Assembly: GCA_003586115.2 (NCBI GenBank)
Contig: QVOM02000115.1
Coordinates: 10,124,829-10,188,828 of the forward strand
Direction: 5' to 3'
Source: Salvator merianae
Lineage: Eukaryota; Chordata; Lepidosauria; Squamata; Teiidae
DNA length: 64,000 nucleotides
Shown: positions 33,173-44,719 of the stretch, piece after piece
Numbering within the stretch: position 1 is the first letter of the stretch
Layout of the letters: every line of letters starts with the position of its first letter
The notes under the pieces: model-generated
What the model was told of the DNA's origin: nothing
The model's input: the letters and a program-made list of their open reading frames with translations, nothing else
Database searches by the model: none
Program-made: the position numbers and the translations under genes

Positions 33173-34891
33173 TTTTGTAAATATATTTTTAGATATATAA
33201 AATTACACTAAATGATTCATGATTCGTCAACTAACATTTTTAACTACCAACTTCCTACTTCTTCCCAGATTTCTTCTATATTTCATGTCCCCCAAGCACC
33301 CAGTTCTTTTCTTCTACCGATAATCTTCTTTCCTCTTCATTCTTACAATCCAGCAAGCACCAGTCCACTTTCCAGGTCCACTTTCCAATTCTTGCAAAAG
33401 GTCAATAGAGGGTTTCCAGTTTTCACAAAAATCTATCTACTGTCTTATTTCTCAGTAAATTATTATATTTATCCATTCTCAGCAAGCTCTCAAAATCTTC
33501 TTCTCATATCAGTCTTTCAATAATTCAGCTTCTGCCCATTATTCTGCTAAGCCACTTCTTAAGTTTCACCTTCTGGCTCCTTCAGTTCTTTTTTCCTTTT
33601 CCTCCAGTCCTTTCCATATTTGAACCAAAACATTCGCATCTTATTCACAGAGTTCAGTCTGAGTCTTTGTTGATTCCAAATACAGATTACTTCTTTTACT
33701 GTTCGCCTCATATACTCCTTTCTCCCTTGTAAGATTTTTCTGGGGGCTTCCTTCAATGAAAAAGTAGAACCTTGAGCTGTTGCTAGTAATGACTCATACT
33801 GTCTCACTAGAACAACATCTCTTGTAACTTTCCTCACAAAGGACACCATTACATCCCTTGACACTCTGTCTGTGGTAAGTTCAGATGCCTCTATTTGTAT
33901 TTCTTGTGCCATAAATTTTGTCTGAGGAATTTCTGCCTTAAAATCATCCAGTTTCAGAACCTTATCCTTTATTTCATGAAGTTCAGTGCGTACGGCACCG
34001 ATTTCATTTTTAAGGTCTTGTCTTAATCTCTCAAAATTCTGCCCCTGATCTACACAATTCCTGAAAAATAAAGTCCATTTTTTTATTAATAGAAGTCATT
34101 GGGTCTAATTCCAAGGCACACCTCTGTTCTTTTGGCTGTTTGTCTTTTTCTAGTTTCGACTTTCTTGTCACCATATTTCACAACTTTCAACAGTTAAGAT
34201 GCAATGATCAATCCTCCAGTACACGTTCCACAGCACTTATTACTTAGTCCTCTGAAGAAGCCCTCTAATGGTCATTCACTGTTAAGAGCAATTTTTTTTT
34301 ACTCTCAGTTGAAGAGAAGCAGACGGTGCCATTAATCTTCCCAGCCTGCTTATCTTAGTTGATAAGAAGCAGTTCCAGTATATTTTAATGAGACACTGAA
34401 GACCCTGGCATGTTAAAAAAACAGCAACTTTGAATGGTTTATCGAAGGATTAAAAGCCTTTGCAAATATTTTAGCATCTTGCTGAATTATGATGTTTAAA
34501 CTTTCGGCATATGTTATCCAGGCTGCAATTGTAGAGGTTTTTTTTTTTTTCCTTAAAGTTTATCTTAAGTTTAGTATCTTCATGAATTAAAAGAGAATTG
34601 GCCAAACTTACTGCCTTTAGAGACAACACACAATGTAACTTGGAAATGTTGTTCGTCCAACTCTGTCCAGCTCCTCCCGTATGTGGGCTGCCATGAATGC
34701 CTCACTGCCCCTACTTGGGGGGGGGACTTGTTTGGAGCTCTAATAAGGAATCCCTCTGCCTCCCTGTCACTCAGGTAGATGAAATCTTCTGACAGAGGGG
34801 TTTAGACTCCCCCTTCTGTCTCCTCACATTGCGATTTGCTCAGAGGAAAAATTCCTCTCAGCAACTACATTCGACCATCTTCCCGGAAGTG
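33140..34891 (-). mobile_element. Internally deleted, non-autonomous L1-type element (copy 2)
   Basis: Seen: target-site duplication aagtcaatagagtttttgg (33121-33139) and aagtcaatagagcttttgg (34892-34910), 18 of 19 matching. The tail is a (taaa)n run (33141-33176 on + as ttta). In element orientation: 5' end gggaagatggtcgaatg at about 34886, ORF1-like coding to about 33559, a short L1 ORF2 C-terminal piece (FCENWKPSIDLLQELESG, about 33380-33430), then the 3' UTR. Same order and same missing interior as 20328-21935. The ORF1-like trace is broken by stops and frameshifts. Confidence 0.8.
33559..34180 (-). pseudogene. ORF1-like remnant of L1 derivative (copy 2)
   Basis: Seen: the readable C-terminal part MAQEIQIEASELTTDRVSRD to RKRKKELKEPEGET ends at 33559. 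Upstream, in broken frames, are the counterparts of the copy-1 coiled-coil region (for example plus-strand ttcatgaagttcagtgcgta, antisense of the EIGAIRTELHE block). It retains KYGKDWRKRKKELKEPEG-like basic residues at the end, which in copy 1 are out of frame. This marks the likely true C-terminus of the short ORF1. Confidence 0.5.
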
Positions 34892-34914
34892 AAGTCAATA
34901 GAGCTTTTGGAAGT

Positions 34915-35270
34915 GCTTACCCTAACCTTTAGCTTTATATTAAAATAATCTGCTACTTATTTATTGTGTCTACAGTGTTTTATGGGAAGGAATGACTGAT
35001 GTTTCTATCCGATGCAGGACACACTGCTTCAAGAAGGAATAGACTGAAGTACAGGAGTTATAGCTGGATTCAGCCATAGTCAGGTCATATCATTATAAAA
35101 AATGTCACTGATCCAATCCTTCTCTTTTGATAGTGAAGAAAGACAGAACAGTGTTATGAATCTTAAAATATGATCCTATTTATCAATGAGAACCATCAAC
35201 CCACCTTAGAAGGAACATTGCCAAAGCAAGAAACTAAGAATTAAAATATATCTATAGGAACTTCATCTAA
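34915..35270. other. Anonymous non-coding sequence
   Basis: No gene or repeat recognised. Confidence 0.3.
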
Positions 35271-35273
35271 GGG

Positions 35274-35366
35274 TACTTCCAGTGCAGGTTAAAACCTGCA
35301 GTTCTTCTGGGACTATACTGGGAATGCCACACATATCTGTGGAATTCCCAATATAGCCCTTGGTTA
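35274..35366 (+). mobile_element. Family D palindromic MITE-like fragment
   Basis: Seen: gggtacttccag at the left, then an imperfect palindrome around actgggaatgccacacat and ctgtggaattcccaatatag. The same palindrome occurs in reverse orientation at about 51008-51062, ending ctggaagtgccc at 51085-51096. No right terminus found here. Confidence 0.35.
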
Positions 35367-35369
35367 GTA

Positions 35370-36965
35370 GATCAAAAACCTGATATATCAGAATTCCAAG
35401 AAATTCAGCACTGATGCTGGATTTCCTGTAATACCAATTGCTTACTTCTGTCTGCCTGTTCCTTGTATTGATGTTCCTGTTCCCAATCCCTGGGCACTAG
35501 CAAAGCACAAGGGGTGGAAAAAAGTGAATGGGCAGGTGTTTTGCTAGCATCTGGGTATTTGGAAAAGGAACAATTATGCAAGAAGCTGGCAGGCAGAGGT
35601 AAAATCCCAGAATTGCCTCCTGCTGTCTGGCAGGGGTGGCTGCCACCTAGAGGCACCTTTAATGAATTATTTACATTTTCTTTCAGACCCCAAAGATATT
35701 CACTGTCATGTATTTTTTTATTTCAAGAGTTTCATAAGACAGGCACAGTTTTTACTTTTGTTATTGTCTGGCTGTTTATGCGTCAACTAGAACAGAACAA
35801 AGAATAATACAAGCATCAGCTTTTTTTTTTTTTTTTTTTGCTTTGGTGGGAGGAAGCAGCCACTAAGAGTGCAAAGGAGAAGGAGAGGAACTGGGAAGTT
35901 CAGAGGAAAAGAAGACAAATAGAGGGCAGACAATTTTTGACTGGCTTTGGCTGTTATTTCCTTCTCCCTAAAATTTGTTATGATATTATGAAGACTAGTG
36001 AACCTTGAAGGATCTCTTTGATGGATTGGCAACTGTAAATTGATGCTGCAGATGTCCATTTTTAATAGATCATACCGACAGACCTACTAGCTGAAGATCA
36101 GTGTGGTTTGCATAGCTCTTTCATAACCTCTTCGCACTTGCTAAAAGATTTTCTGCTGGCTGTCAGAGAGGGATAATGAAAATCAAGCCAGGCAAAGACC
36201 TACAACCTCACTCCATCAGGGGTAGTTATCTGCTTTGAGAGCTGTTGGAAAGATTAAAATAATCCATTGCTACACTGCTTCTTCTCTCTTCATTTTTTGA
36301 AAACAAAAGATGGTCAGAAAACAGAATTATTCAAAATTTGTTATTCGTCTACCAAAGCTACTTTTCCTCTCCTGTCCAGATCTTTTATAATCAAGTGGTG
36401 ATTTATTAACTAACCAATAGAGAAAACTATAGTATGTTATTTTGGAATTCATGAATATATCATACTATTTTGGGGCATAATAATGGATCACCATTTCTAC
36501 TCCCTTCCTTCTCATGTATGCATTGTAAAGTCCATTTCCATAAACATTTCACTTTTTTAGATTCTTAACATTCTCTTTCCATGGAATTCCTTGAATGAAA
36601 CTGAGTTCATAATGTCTCTGAATCAAAAGATTTATTCCTTAATCTATCCATTCATTATATACAGTATGTACTAATTTTCTGTTTCTGAATAAAAATTAGC
36701 TTTCTGCTCAAGCCACACCTATACTTTTGAATTAAATAGTGAAATAAATATCACCACTGCCCCGTACACTTTGGTCCAGTACTTACTGTATGCTAATTAT
36801 TCAAAAGTACGATTTTGATTTTATACATCAGCAAGTAGTAAAAGAACAAATAAAATTTCTGCCTATGGTTTTTAGTGTAACAGTATAATTAACAGTATAA
36901 CAGTGTAATTAGAGAATACATGCTGTGTAAAATGTTATACACCAATTACAGATTATAATAGCCTT
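35370..36965. other. Anonymous non-coding sequence
   Basis: No gene seen. A T run at 35820-35839 may be the reverse of a retroposon tail, but no body is recognised. Overlapping short frames on both strands near 35405-35807 are shadows of each other. Confidence 0.3.
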
Positions 36966-36969
36966 TCTG

Positions 36970-37469
36970 CACAGAACCTTAATCCATATTAAGGGTCAAT
37001 GTAGTTCACTTCTAGGCTGCATGCGTCTGCACATTAGTGCAGATCAATGAGCCATTCCCCCACCCCCACTTCCTGCTGGCTGCTCTGGCTGCACAAGACA
37101 GAGTGAGGTCAAGATTAAGGGAAATCTTATCCAGATCTTTGATAGATCCAATTAATTGGGTCTTACAGAGGAACCAGTGCCCTGATCCAAAACATGGGAA
37201 GCATGCAGAAGGCACATCTCCCACGTTCAGGAGTACCAAGGGATGACTTTCAGAACAGCAACACCCCCGTCCCCCCCAGAGTCCCTGAGGCTAGGATCAA
37301 ACATTCCTAACCTTTGAGGTGTGCGACCTCCATGAGTGTGACATAGGGTAATTCAGATCAGTGCAGATGGCGCTGATCCCACCCATGTTTTTCCATTATC
37401 TGGATCAGTGGACCGGGCTAATCTGGACCCATTGATTTGAATTTAAGGCAGATTAAGTGCAGAATGGGC
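36970..37469. mobile_element. Family B MITE-like element
   Basis: Seen: left end tagcctttctgcacag, right end agtgcagaatgggcctca, about 500 bp apart and inverted. Subterminal cttaatcc / gcagattaag are also inverted. No coding capacity. Confidence 0.42.
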
Positions 37470-37474
37470 CTCAG

Positions 37475-38085
37475 TGATATTAGAAGCTAGTAGAAATACT
37501 GGAACCCAGAGGGTTCAACTGCACCTGAGTTTTAATCCACATTCAATCTACTTTCAGAGTGAGAGAAGTGACAGAGTGAGAGAAGAAGAGTAAGCAAAGT
37601 GTCAAACATAATTTTTTCTTTCACAATAGCTAACTCAGAAAATTCCTCCTTGGGTTAGATAATGTGGAAAGAAAATGGCTAGTCATGTTGCTGATGTCTT
37701 CTTCCACTCTGAAGTTGGATTGACTATGGGTTTAAACTTAAGTGAAGCTGGGCCCCAAGATTCCTGTGGAATACTATATGAGATAAAGGTCACAGCTTCT
37801 TGTTCATACTGGGAGGTATGTGTGGGTAGGTACCACCATGAAAGCACCCTTCCCCCATGTCATCAGGTGCTTTGTAGTATCCATGGCTGATGATGAGGAC
37901 ACCTGGCAAAGCAGCAGGCAAGACACACTTGAGGAGAGCATGATTTTATACTGCCATCCCCATGTGCCTTGGGTGCACATCACACTCTTCAGAGGTGCAT
38001 TGTGACTCCAAATGCAGAGACGTGGTGCCCAAGACCCCTTCCCCCAGTGCTTCTGCATGGGTATGGAGACAAGGACAGAGATTAA
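37475..38085. other. Anonymous non-coding sequence
   Basis: No gene seen; short frames on both strands are mutual shadows. May contain the left part of the family A element ending at 38461. Confidence 0.3.
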
Positions 38086-38090
38086 TATGT

Positions 38091-38130
38091 TTCTTCTTCT
38101 TCTTCTTCTTCTTAGAAGAAGAAGAAGATG
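38091..38130. repeat. (TTC)n followed by inverted (GAA)n: triplet-repeat hairpin
   Basis: Seen: about seven TTC units run directly into AGAAGAAGAAGAAG, so the two halves are complementary with almost no loop. Such a homopurine/homopyrimidine inverted repeat can form a hairpin. Confidence 0.85.
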
Positions 38131-38159
38131 TTTTTACTTTGCTGATGTTACCAAGATGC

Positions 38160-38461
38160 TAGATAACATGCTGCCTTGGCCGCTGAGGATGTGCTGCATG
38201 ACTGTGTAGCTGCAGCTGCAGCTGCAGCCATAGTCATGCTGTTGCCCGCAGCATTCATACCAGGAAGTAGGTGCAAATGTTGCATACCAGGAGCAGTTCA
38301 GCTGCTCCTAGTAGAACTGTGGACAACAATTTTGTTGTCCACAGCTAGTAGTGATTGGGAGCACCTCCAGACACTCTTGATTGCTTGGGCCTTTGCAGAA
38401 TGCAATGCACTGTGCTAGTGAGGGTCTCCACATGCACTAGCATTCAAGTGCAAACAAGCCC
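38160..38461. mobile_element. Family A MITE-like element, left end unclear
   Basis: Seen: right end cattcaagtgcaaacaagcc matches gcatttgcaaacaggcct of 59956-60340. Internal ggacaacaattttgttgtcc is a perfect hairpin near 38322-38341 that matches ggataacaattttgatgtcc at 58397. Contains (ctgcag)n-like agctgcagctgcagctgcag at 38208-38227. Confidence 0.38.
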
Positions 38462-38464
38462 TTT

Positions 38465-38940
38465 TACTGGAACACAGTGAACTGGGAAAGTTAGACTACT
38501 CCAAGAGAAGTGAGTGTGGAAAGATCCTGCTTTTCAATCTTAAATTTTCACTGAAGTAATAAAGCTGGTGTCATCCATATAGAGATTATAATAATGCACT
38601 TTGGCAGAAGATGCTAATTTACCTATAATTGCTTTGAGTGTTTCATAGCCAGACTGAGCACTGATAGGCAGACTTAAGCCAAGTTCAAAGGGCCACTTTT
38701 AGGATCCAAATCACCTTTAGTGGGTGTTGTTCAGGGTGACAATCTTTCCTAATTAAACTGCCTTTATTTAGACATCCTGGTCTGAATCAATCAGAATTTG
38801 CAACTGTTTGCCTTCCCAGCATGGCTCTGGGCAGAGCTCATCCTGTTCTGCTGTACTTTTCATGATTGAAAGACCTGGCAAAACACTTTTGTGTGTGCAC
38901 ATGTCATTTTTGATCCATCTCCTCCCCATTACAAAAGTGG
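38465..38940. other. Anonymous non-coding sequence
   Basis: No gene or repeat recognised. Confidence 0.3.
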
Positions 38941-38944
38941 CTAT

Positions 38945-39375
38945 GGGTGTTTTCACTCTTTCCATATTAGAATGGGATAGTTATCCCATTCTAACATGGA
39001 ATTGACCCCACAGCAAGGACACTGTCTGCACCGCAGGGTCCTCAACTTGAATACAGACAGGGTACCAGCATTCACACTGCAGATGCTGCTATTCTGCTTC
39101 CAGTGTTCACCATCACAGTGGCCAGGAAGCATCAGGCCACTGCCATGGTTACCAGCAGTGCTGTACATCATGCAGATGTGATCACATGATCATGCAGGCA
39201 CAGCCACAGTGTGTGGAGTAGCCATGCATTTGCACCCAGAAACGGGTGCAAATGCACTTGACTGGGATCAGGATAGCTGCTCCCAGTAAGTGCTGGAGCA
39301 CAAATTAGTGCTCCATGGCTAGACACGATCTGGAGCAGCTGTAGAATGCTCCTGGTCATGCAAGCATCTGCAAAG
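38945..39375. mobile_element. Family A MITE-like element (opposite orientation to 8481-8880)
   Basis: Seen: gggtgttttcactctttcc at the left. Internal ggtaccagcattcacactgc at 39061-39080 corresponds to the accagtattcacactgcaaa block of 8481-8880, and gagcacaaattagtgctcca near 39297 corresponds to its hairpin. The tagaatgggatagttatccc segment forms a small hairpin near the left end. Right terminus poorly defined. Confidence 0.4.
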
Positions 39376-39379
39376 TGTT

Positions 39380-40480
39380 TTTCTGGAGAACTTTGTATTT
39401 TTCATGGAAGGATATAGGGACAGTTGGCTTGAAGAGTATTAATGGGAAACATGAGCAATGGATTGGAATGCTAATCAGTGAAGAGATCCAAAGATGAAAC
39501 AGATTATTGCTGTGATTAAAGTGCAGTATGAAAGCTAGGAACATGTTATTGAACATGTGACTTTTTATGATGAAGGGTACTTGGTACAAATATGTTTTAT
39601 ATGCTAAGCTTGTAGTGAAAAATACTGCAGCTGACCATTTTATTTGGCAGGATCTAGCTGAATTCCCTCTATCATTACTGTTTTATATACGCATTTGCCC
39701 CAGGACAGTACTCAGATGGAAATGGATGGTTACTGTGAAACTGTGGTCATGCCTCCATGTGATAGGAGAGAGGGTCTGGGTGTCGGTGATTGAAGCTCAC
39801 ATATCCTTTGTTTGAGAGCACCTCAGATGGAGATGGCACCCTTTGCTAGAGTGGGGTGCTTGTAGGGTGTGCCGTGCCACTACAAGTAGAAACATAGTGG
39901 CTTAGTCCCTCTGGGAGGTGCTTGATAAGTAATGTATGACAGTCTGTGATTCCCTTCCTGCTTAAGCCATAAATATTTGAAGTCCTGTCTGAAACGCAAC
40001 CATGCAAGCTTCCACTGGATAATGTCTATGTCACAGCTGATGAGCAGAACAACTTCCCAACACTCATGCCTGTGCCATTTTGTGACGTTTTTCATTTATG
40101 ATGTCATGCCATCTTTTGTAGGCTGCTCAAGTACTGAAGCTTTCATGTTAATCTATAAAATAAAATAGAAACATACCAGTAAATAGGGATCAGCAGCTGA
40201 AGGTCTTTAGCCCAACGCTGCTAGTTTGGCAGACCATTTGGTGGGTGGAACATATAATCTAGTGTTCCATCATTTTGTTAAAAAAAAGGGATACAATACT
40301 TCCTATTTGCAACACAAATGTCATATTAACAGTTCTCTGTAGTTTACTTGACAGAGATATATACTTTGCTTCTTCCATTGAACAAACAAGAGGATACTTG
40401 TCCTCTTGAATATGGATGGGACTTCATACTACCCTTGCTTGATTGTATTGTAGGTCTAGGGCTCACATTAGATGTTTGCT
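39380..40480. other. Anonymous non-coding sequence
   Basis: No gene or repeat recognised; short frames have no domain. Confidence 0.3.
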
Positions 40481-40484
40481 TTTA

Positions 40485-40730
40485 AGGGCGATTCTGCACT
40501 GGTCGGTATACCAGACCAGCAAGCATACTAGGAAACTCCCTTCTGCATGCTGGTGTGGTCTAAATGAGGCCTTTCCTGAGCCCTCTCTTAGGCCACATCA
40601 GCAAGCAGAAAGGAGGTTCCCAGCATGCTTGCTGGTCTAGTATATTCTCCAAGTTGTGGCAGCGACATGTAGACAGGCCTGTCCAGAGTGTGTCCAATCA
40701 CTCACTATGCAATAAGTGCAAACAGGCCCT
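40485..40730. mobile_element. Family E palindromic MITE
   Basis: Seen: inverted ends agggcgattctgcactg and aagtgcaaacaggccct. Inside are two long inverted arms, 40513-40561 and 40590-40638, that begin agaccagcaagcat and end agcatgcttgctggtct; they pair over about 49 bp with few mismatches around a 28-bp loop. Non-coding. No clear target duplication. Confidence 0.55.
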
Positions 40731-40734
40731 CAGT

Positions 40735-41035
40735 CTCAGAAACTCCTTGTCTGCTTGTACTCTGAGGATCAAGCATTTCTGTTTGACTGACTGACAGGAT
40801 GATTTGTCAGAGAACCCTACAATCTTAACCTATGTCTGGATCTACTTAGCAGTTGCCTGTGATTAAATAAAAAATACAGAAGGTGAAGTGAAATCCAGGA
40901 AAGACACAAGATACTATCCCATGGTGCAGGCCCTTTGCACTTTCATCCAGCATTCTGGATGAGCTGCTGAGGATTTGTAGTCTGACCTTAAAGTGAAGAG
41001 TGAGGCTAAAGCAACCAGAACCAACCCTTCTGTTA
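40735..41035. other. Anonymous non-coding sequence
   Basis: Nothing recognised. Confidence 0.3.
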
Positions 41036-41039
41036 TGAA

Positions 41040-41460
41040 TGCCTCAGGATCAGTTAAGCCACATATTTACATTACACGTGCTAAACTAACAGAAGAGACT
41101 ATTTACAAGACTTCCCTAAATGCTTAAATCTATTTTGTGGACAAAAGGATTTTAAGTTAATTTATTTTGCTGAACGAATAATTTAAAGCAAGTTAGCATT
41201 TTGTTGACAGAATTATGATGAAATTCATTTTGTCTGCATAATTGATTGGAGAGATAGCAGAATGCATTTCCTCTGCAGAATGAAGTATGTGCAGGAATTG
41301 TCAAACAGCAGTGCCTCAGTGCTCTCAAATCAGTCTGTCAACAAAATGAATACCAAATCCTTTTGTCCACAGCCTAAAGGGTAGGTGTTAATTATTTGGG
41401 AATTGGATTCATAGCCAAATTATCCTCTGCTGAGCATTGATAAAATTTTATTCCATGGGT
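41040..41460. other. Candidate conserved non-coding block
   Basis: Inference only. A repeat-free stretch carrying gacaaaaggattttaag (41140s) and, inverted about 210 bp away, aaatccttttgtccac (41356-41371). It also holds gcataattgattggag and gtaggtgttaattatttggg homeodomain-like sites and ctgtcaacaaaatgaat near ttgttgacag. Composition suggests a regulatory element, but conservation was not testable. Confidence 0.2.
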
Positions 41461-41464
41461 GAAG

Positions 41465-42045
41465 TACTCTTTTGCTAGGCAAATGTTAATGTTGCAAACA
41501 AATCCTTCTGGAAGGGAATCACATGGTGCCATGGTTAAGAATAGTCTATCATTCTTTGTTTTTTTTTTTCCTAGGCAAAGGCAAGGACGTTATGGTCAAA
41601 TTTTAAAGGGGCATAGTAAGTGAATGCCAGAGTTTAAGCACTGATCCTTGACAATAAGGTCCTTTTATTTTCCAGAGGAAAAGTGGCATGTACTCACATA
41701 ATTATAAAAGAACATATTCTATTCTTTTCCCAATCGGATTTAAAGATCCTATGAAAGCAGACAAGCTTTAGTAGAGGGAATTCTAGTCATCATTACTGAA
41801 ACCAACAGAGTATTCCCTCCCATTGTAAATCAACAGCTTGAGGAGGAGAAGGGGAGAGATTGTACAACTGAATATATTGTCATTTTAGTTCGTACTACTG
41901 TTGCTTGCTTTCTTCGTAAGGTATTTTAAAACTTGACTTCTTTGCATGTAACCCATATTCATATCTTCTATTTGTGTGGGTTTCATAAGATCCCTAGCCA
42001 AGAGGTGGATTACAGACTATACAGAAGTTGGTGAATCTTTAGTTA
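41465..42045. other. Anonymous non-coding sequence
   Basis: Nothing recognised apart from a short T run near 41560. Confidence 0.3.
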
Positions 42046-42049
42046 TTTC

Positions 42050-42476
42050 CACACTCCACCTCCATCCTGAACCAGGGCAGGATGCTGTAGATACACAACT
42101 TGTCCCACACTAGAAAGGTTTGCTGCACTTGGACAGTCCCTCCCTTCCTAACCTCCAGTGCCTGTCCTGAAGACTGTGTGCAGCCCTCAAAGCTGGCATG
42201 GAGACTTCACAGTTGCTGGGAGGACTCATTTGTAATGTGTGCCAGCTTTCAGCACCACTTCTAGTGGGGCTTCCTGGGGCACTGCCAAGAAGCTTCTCCA
42301 TGTCTTCAATAATATGCTGGTAGACCTCATCATTGTGGTCTACCTGTAGAATGGGACAGGGCACCATTTATTGTGCCTTAGCCCACTCTGTTTCTCTGTA
42401 CCTGCTCTGTCTTGGGCAGAGCATGTGTGGACAACAGATCCCTTCCTGGAATACACTAAAGGCAAGTGCAGAAAGG
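42050..42476. mobile_element. Family B MITE-like element
   Basis: Seen: right end ggcaagtgcagaaagggacc is typical of the family; the left end (tatttccacactcc) is a weak match. No coding capacity. Assignment rests mainly on the right end and size. Confidence 0.35.
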
Positions 42477-42479
42477 GAC

Positions 42480-43605
42480 CTTGAAAAAAAAAAAAAGTCA
42501 GATTAAATACTGGAAAAATGACATATGAATATTTCAAACAAACAAAATAGACCTTAAAGCTAATGTTGATTTAGTATGGTTTATTTGGATTTTTCTTCAA
42601 CAAACAGCGCTTTGCCAAACAACAATTTTAGTGTATATATAAAATTCACTCTTTGAAATTTGGATTTCATGTTTAAAATTACTATTTTACATTATGGAAA
42701 AAACGGACCCAGTTCTTCTAATTTTAGTCATTAAAATCTGCATGTGCATGTACTAACAAAATCAGAAAAGCATTTTGTTTCATTTAAAAGAGGTAAGCAA
42801 GCCAGATTATTACAGAAGCATATATGGAAATCCTTGCATTTTTTTTAAAGAACCCTAATGATATAGCCTCACAAACTACTCTGAATTCTTGTTCATGATT
42901 ACTCTCTTCTCTGGTGAAGGTAAAGCAAATAAGATGTGTCAGACTCTCTTGCTGCTAAACTCAGACAGAAAAAAGTCATTAATGGCTGCAACATATGTTA
43001 CTGATTTCCAGGCCACTGGGAGGGATCTTCATGCATCTGTTAGTCCTGCAGGACCCTAAACATCTCATGATCACAAACTCCTTAGTCAGCACAACTACAA
43101 GAAAATTAGCACTTTGTTAGCTCTTTCTAATTCTCCAGCAAAGCTGTAAGATATTCATGAAAAAGTGGCTGAAATTAAACGAGAAGCTAGAGAAATCAGT
43201 GACTGCAGCTTCAACCACAGTGAACTGGCTCCAGGCTCTGACATGGAGTGGCCACCAGGGGTGTATGCATGCACACACCACATGCCACCCTAGAGCCCTG
43301 AGGGAATGCCACTTGCAGCAGCTGAGATGTGGCTGGAATCAATGCTGTGCCAGCTATGGAACTTCAATGAAGAATTGAATAACCTCTTGAATAATGTAGG
43401 AGGGAGAATAGCGGAGGGGAGAAGCCTGTTGAAAGAGACTTGGACATAAGTCAATTTTAAAAAGCCACAGCTGTTTCCATTCCTCTCCTCCTATCAGTAA
43501 CGTCCACATGTCTTCCCAGTTTATTTGAAGGGACCCTGAAGGATTTGGTTGTTGAAGAATTGAAGAGGGTATGTATATGGCTAAGCAGAAAACAGATAGG
43601 CTTAG
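42480..43605. other. Anonymous non-coding sequence
   Basis: Begins with an A run (42485-42497). No gene; opposed frames at 43354-43736 are shadows. Confidence 0.3.
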
Positions 43606-43609
43606 CTTT

Positions 43610-43727
43610 ATTCCCCAGCATCTCTTCAGAAGAAGATGATGGCAAACCACTATGGTATCCACCCAAAACCCTGCACAGATTTGGCCAGATAGTCACTCAG
43701 TGGCATCTAATAACAACAATACATGTG
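43610..43727 (+). repeat. RTE/BovB-like 3' tail or BovB-tailed SINE
   Basis: Seen: gaagaagatgatggcaaacc, then ccacccaaaaccctgcaca, then gtcactcagtggcatctaat and aacaacaatac. The order matches BovB-type 3' ends (gatggcaaaccact.. / ctcgatggcacttaacaacaac), as at 6462-6571. Diverged. Confidence 0.45.
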
Positions 43728-43734
43728 TACAAGT

Positions 43735-44270
43735 GATGAGAAATCAGCATCTAAAACTATGGCATGCAAAACACAGTGCATATTCCAAATAATTGTATGC
43801 AGATAATAAGAGTAGCTTTGCCTTTTTAATTATCCATTGTGATGGTTGGTTTCTATTTATTGATTGTATAAAGAATTTCTCACTGTCTATTTTCAGTTAA
43901 GAATTAGAGATTTTTGGATGATATGGAGATTTCCCAAATAAAATGTACAGAATACCCTTTCCTCTATAGACACAGCAACAGTATCAACGGAGATATGAGT
44001 AGGAATGAGCTAGTTTAACTGTCCCCTTTTGTTGCTCCTGATTTTTTTAAAAACAGTTTTAACTACATTTCCAATTTTTAGGTCTGCTGCAACTGTGAAA
44101 CTATGTACTAACTGCCATCCATTCCTAATTTCAATGGATGCAGCTGTGTAACTTAGATATCCATCATCTGCACTCATCATTATATAATGTAAACATACAT
44201 ATTGAGGTTGAGCAGCATATATTGAAACTAGAAATGGACCTATTTACCATTAACTTCATTAAATGGAAAT
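43735..44270. other. Anonymous non-coding sequence
   Basis: Nothing recognised. Confidence 0.3.
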
Positions 44271-44278
44271 GGGAAATG

Positions 44279-44629
44279 TAAAGATGTGCACGAATGAAAA
44301 TGGCATGTTTGGTTCAAAATTGAACTGGACACCGGTTTGGCTTGACAGTGAACCATTTAATCAAACAAATGGTTGTTCGTGTTCAATTTCAAACTTGTTC
44401 AAAAATAAATATACCGATTTTTCCATTTTTTTAAAAAAGCCCTTTTCAGGGGCAAAACTCCAGTGAATACAAACTATTCAACCAAATAATTTGTGTTTGT
44501 GAGTGGAGAACTGGTTTGGTTCAATTGAATTTCTCAATATTTGAATAACTGCATTTTCAGTTTGATGTGGACAGTTTGAACACAAACGATTCATAGTTTT
44601 GAAAATAGACCAAACTTTGCACATCTCTA
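44279..44629. mobile_element. hAT MITE (TAGGGATGTGCA-type ends)
   Basis: Seen: left end taaagatgtgcacgaatg and right end aactttgcacatctcta are inverted. Flanks gggaaatg (44271-44278) and gaaaaatg (44630-44637) agree at 6 of 8 positions, consistent with an aged 8-bp duplication. The body contains a ccatttaatcaaacaaatgg hairpin and related inverted segments. Shares ends with 24571-24909 and body segments with 57519-57790. Confidence 0.65.
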
Positions 44630-44719
44630 GAAAAATGAAGTGTATATGAATAGAACTCATATTCAAATAGAATTTGTCATTCAACTGGTTCCTATGTCAG
44701 CTTTCTAACAAAGTTTTTA

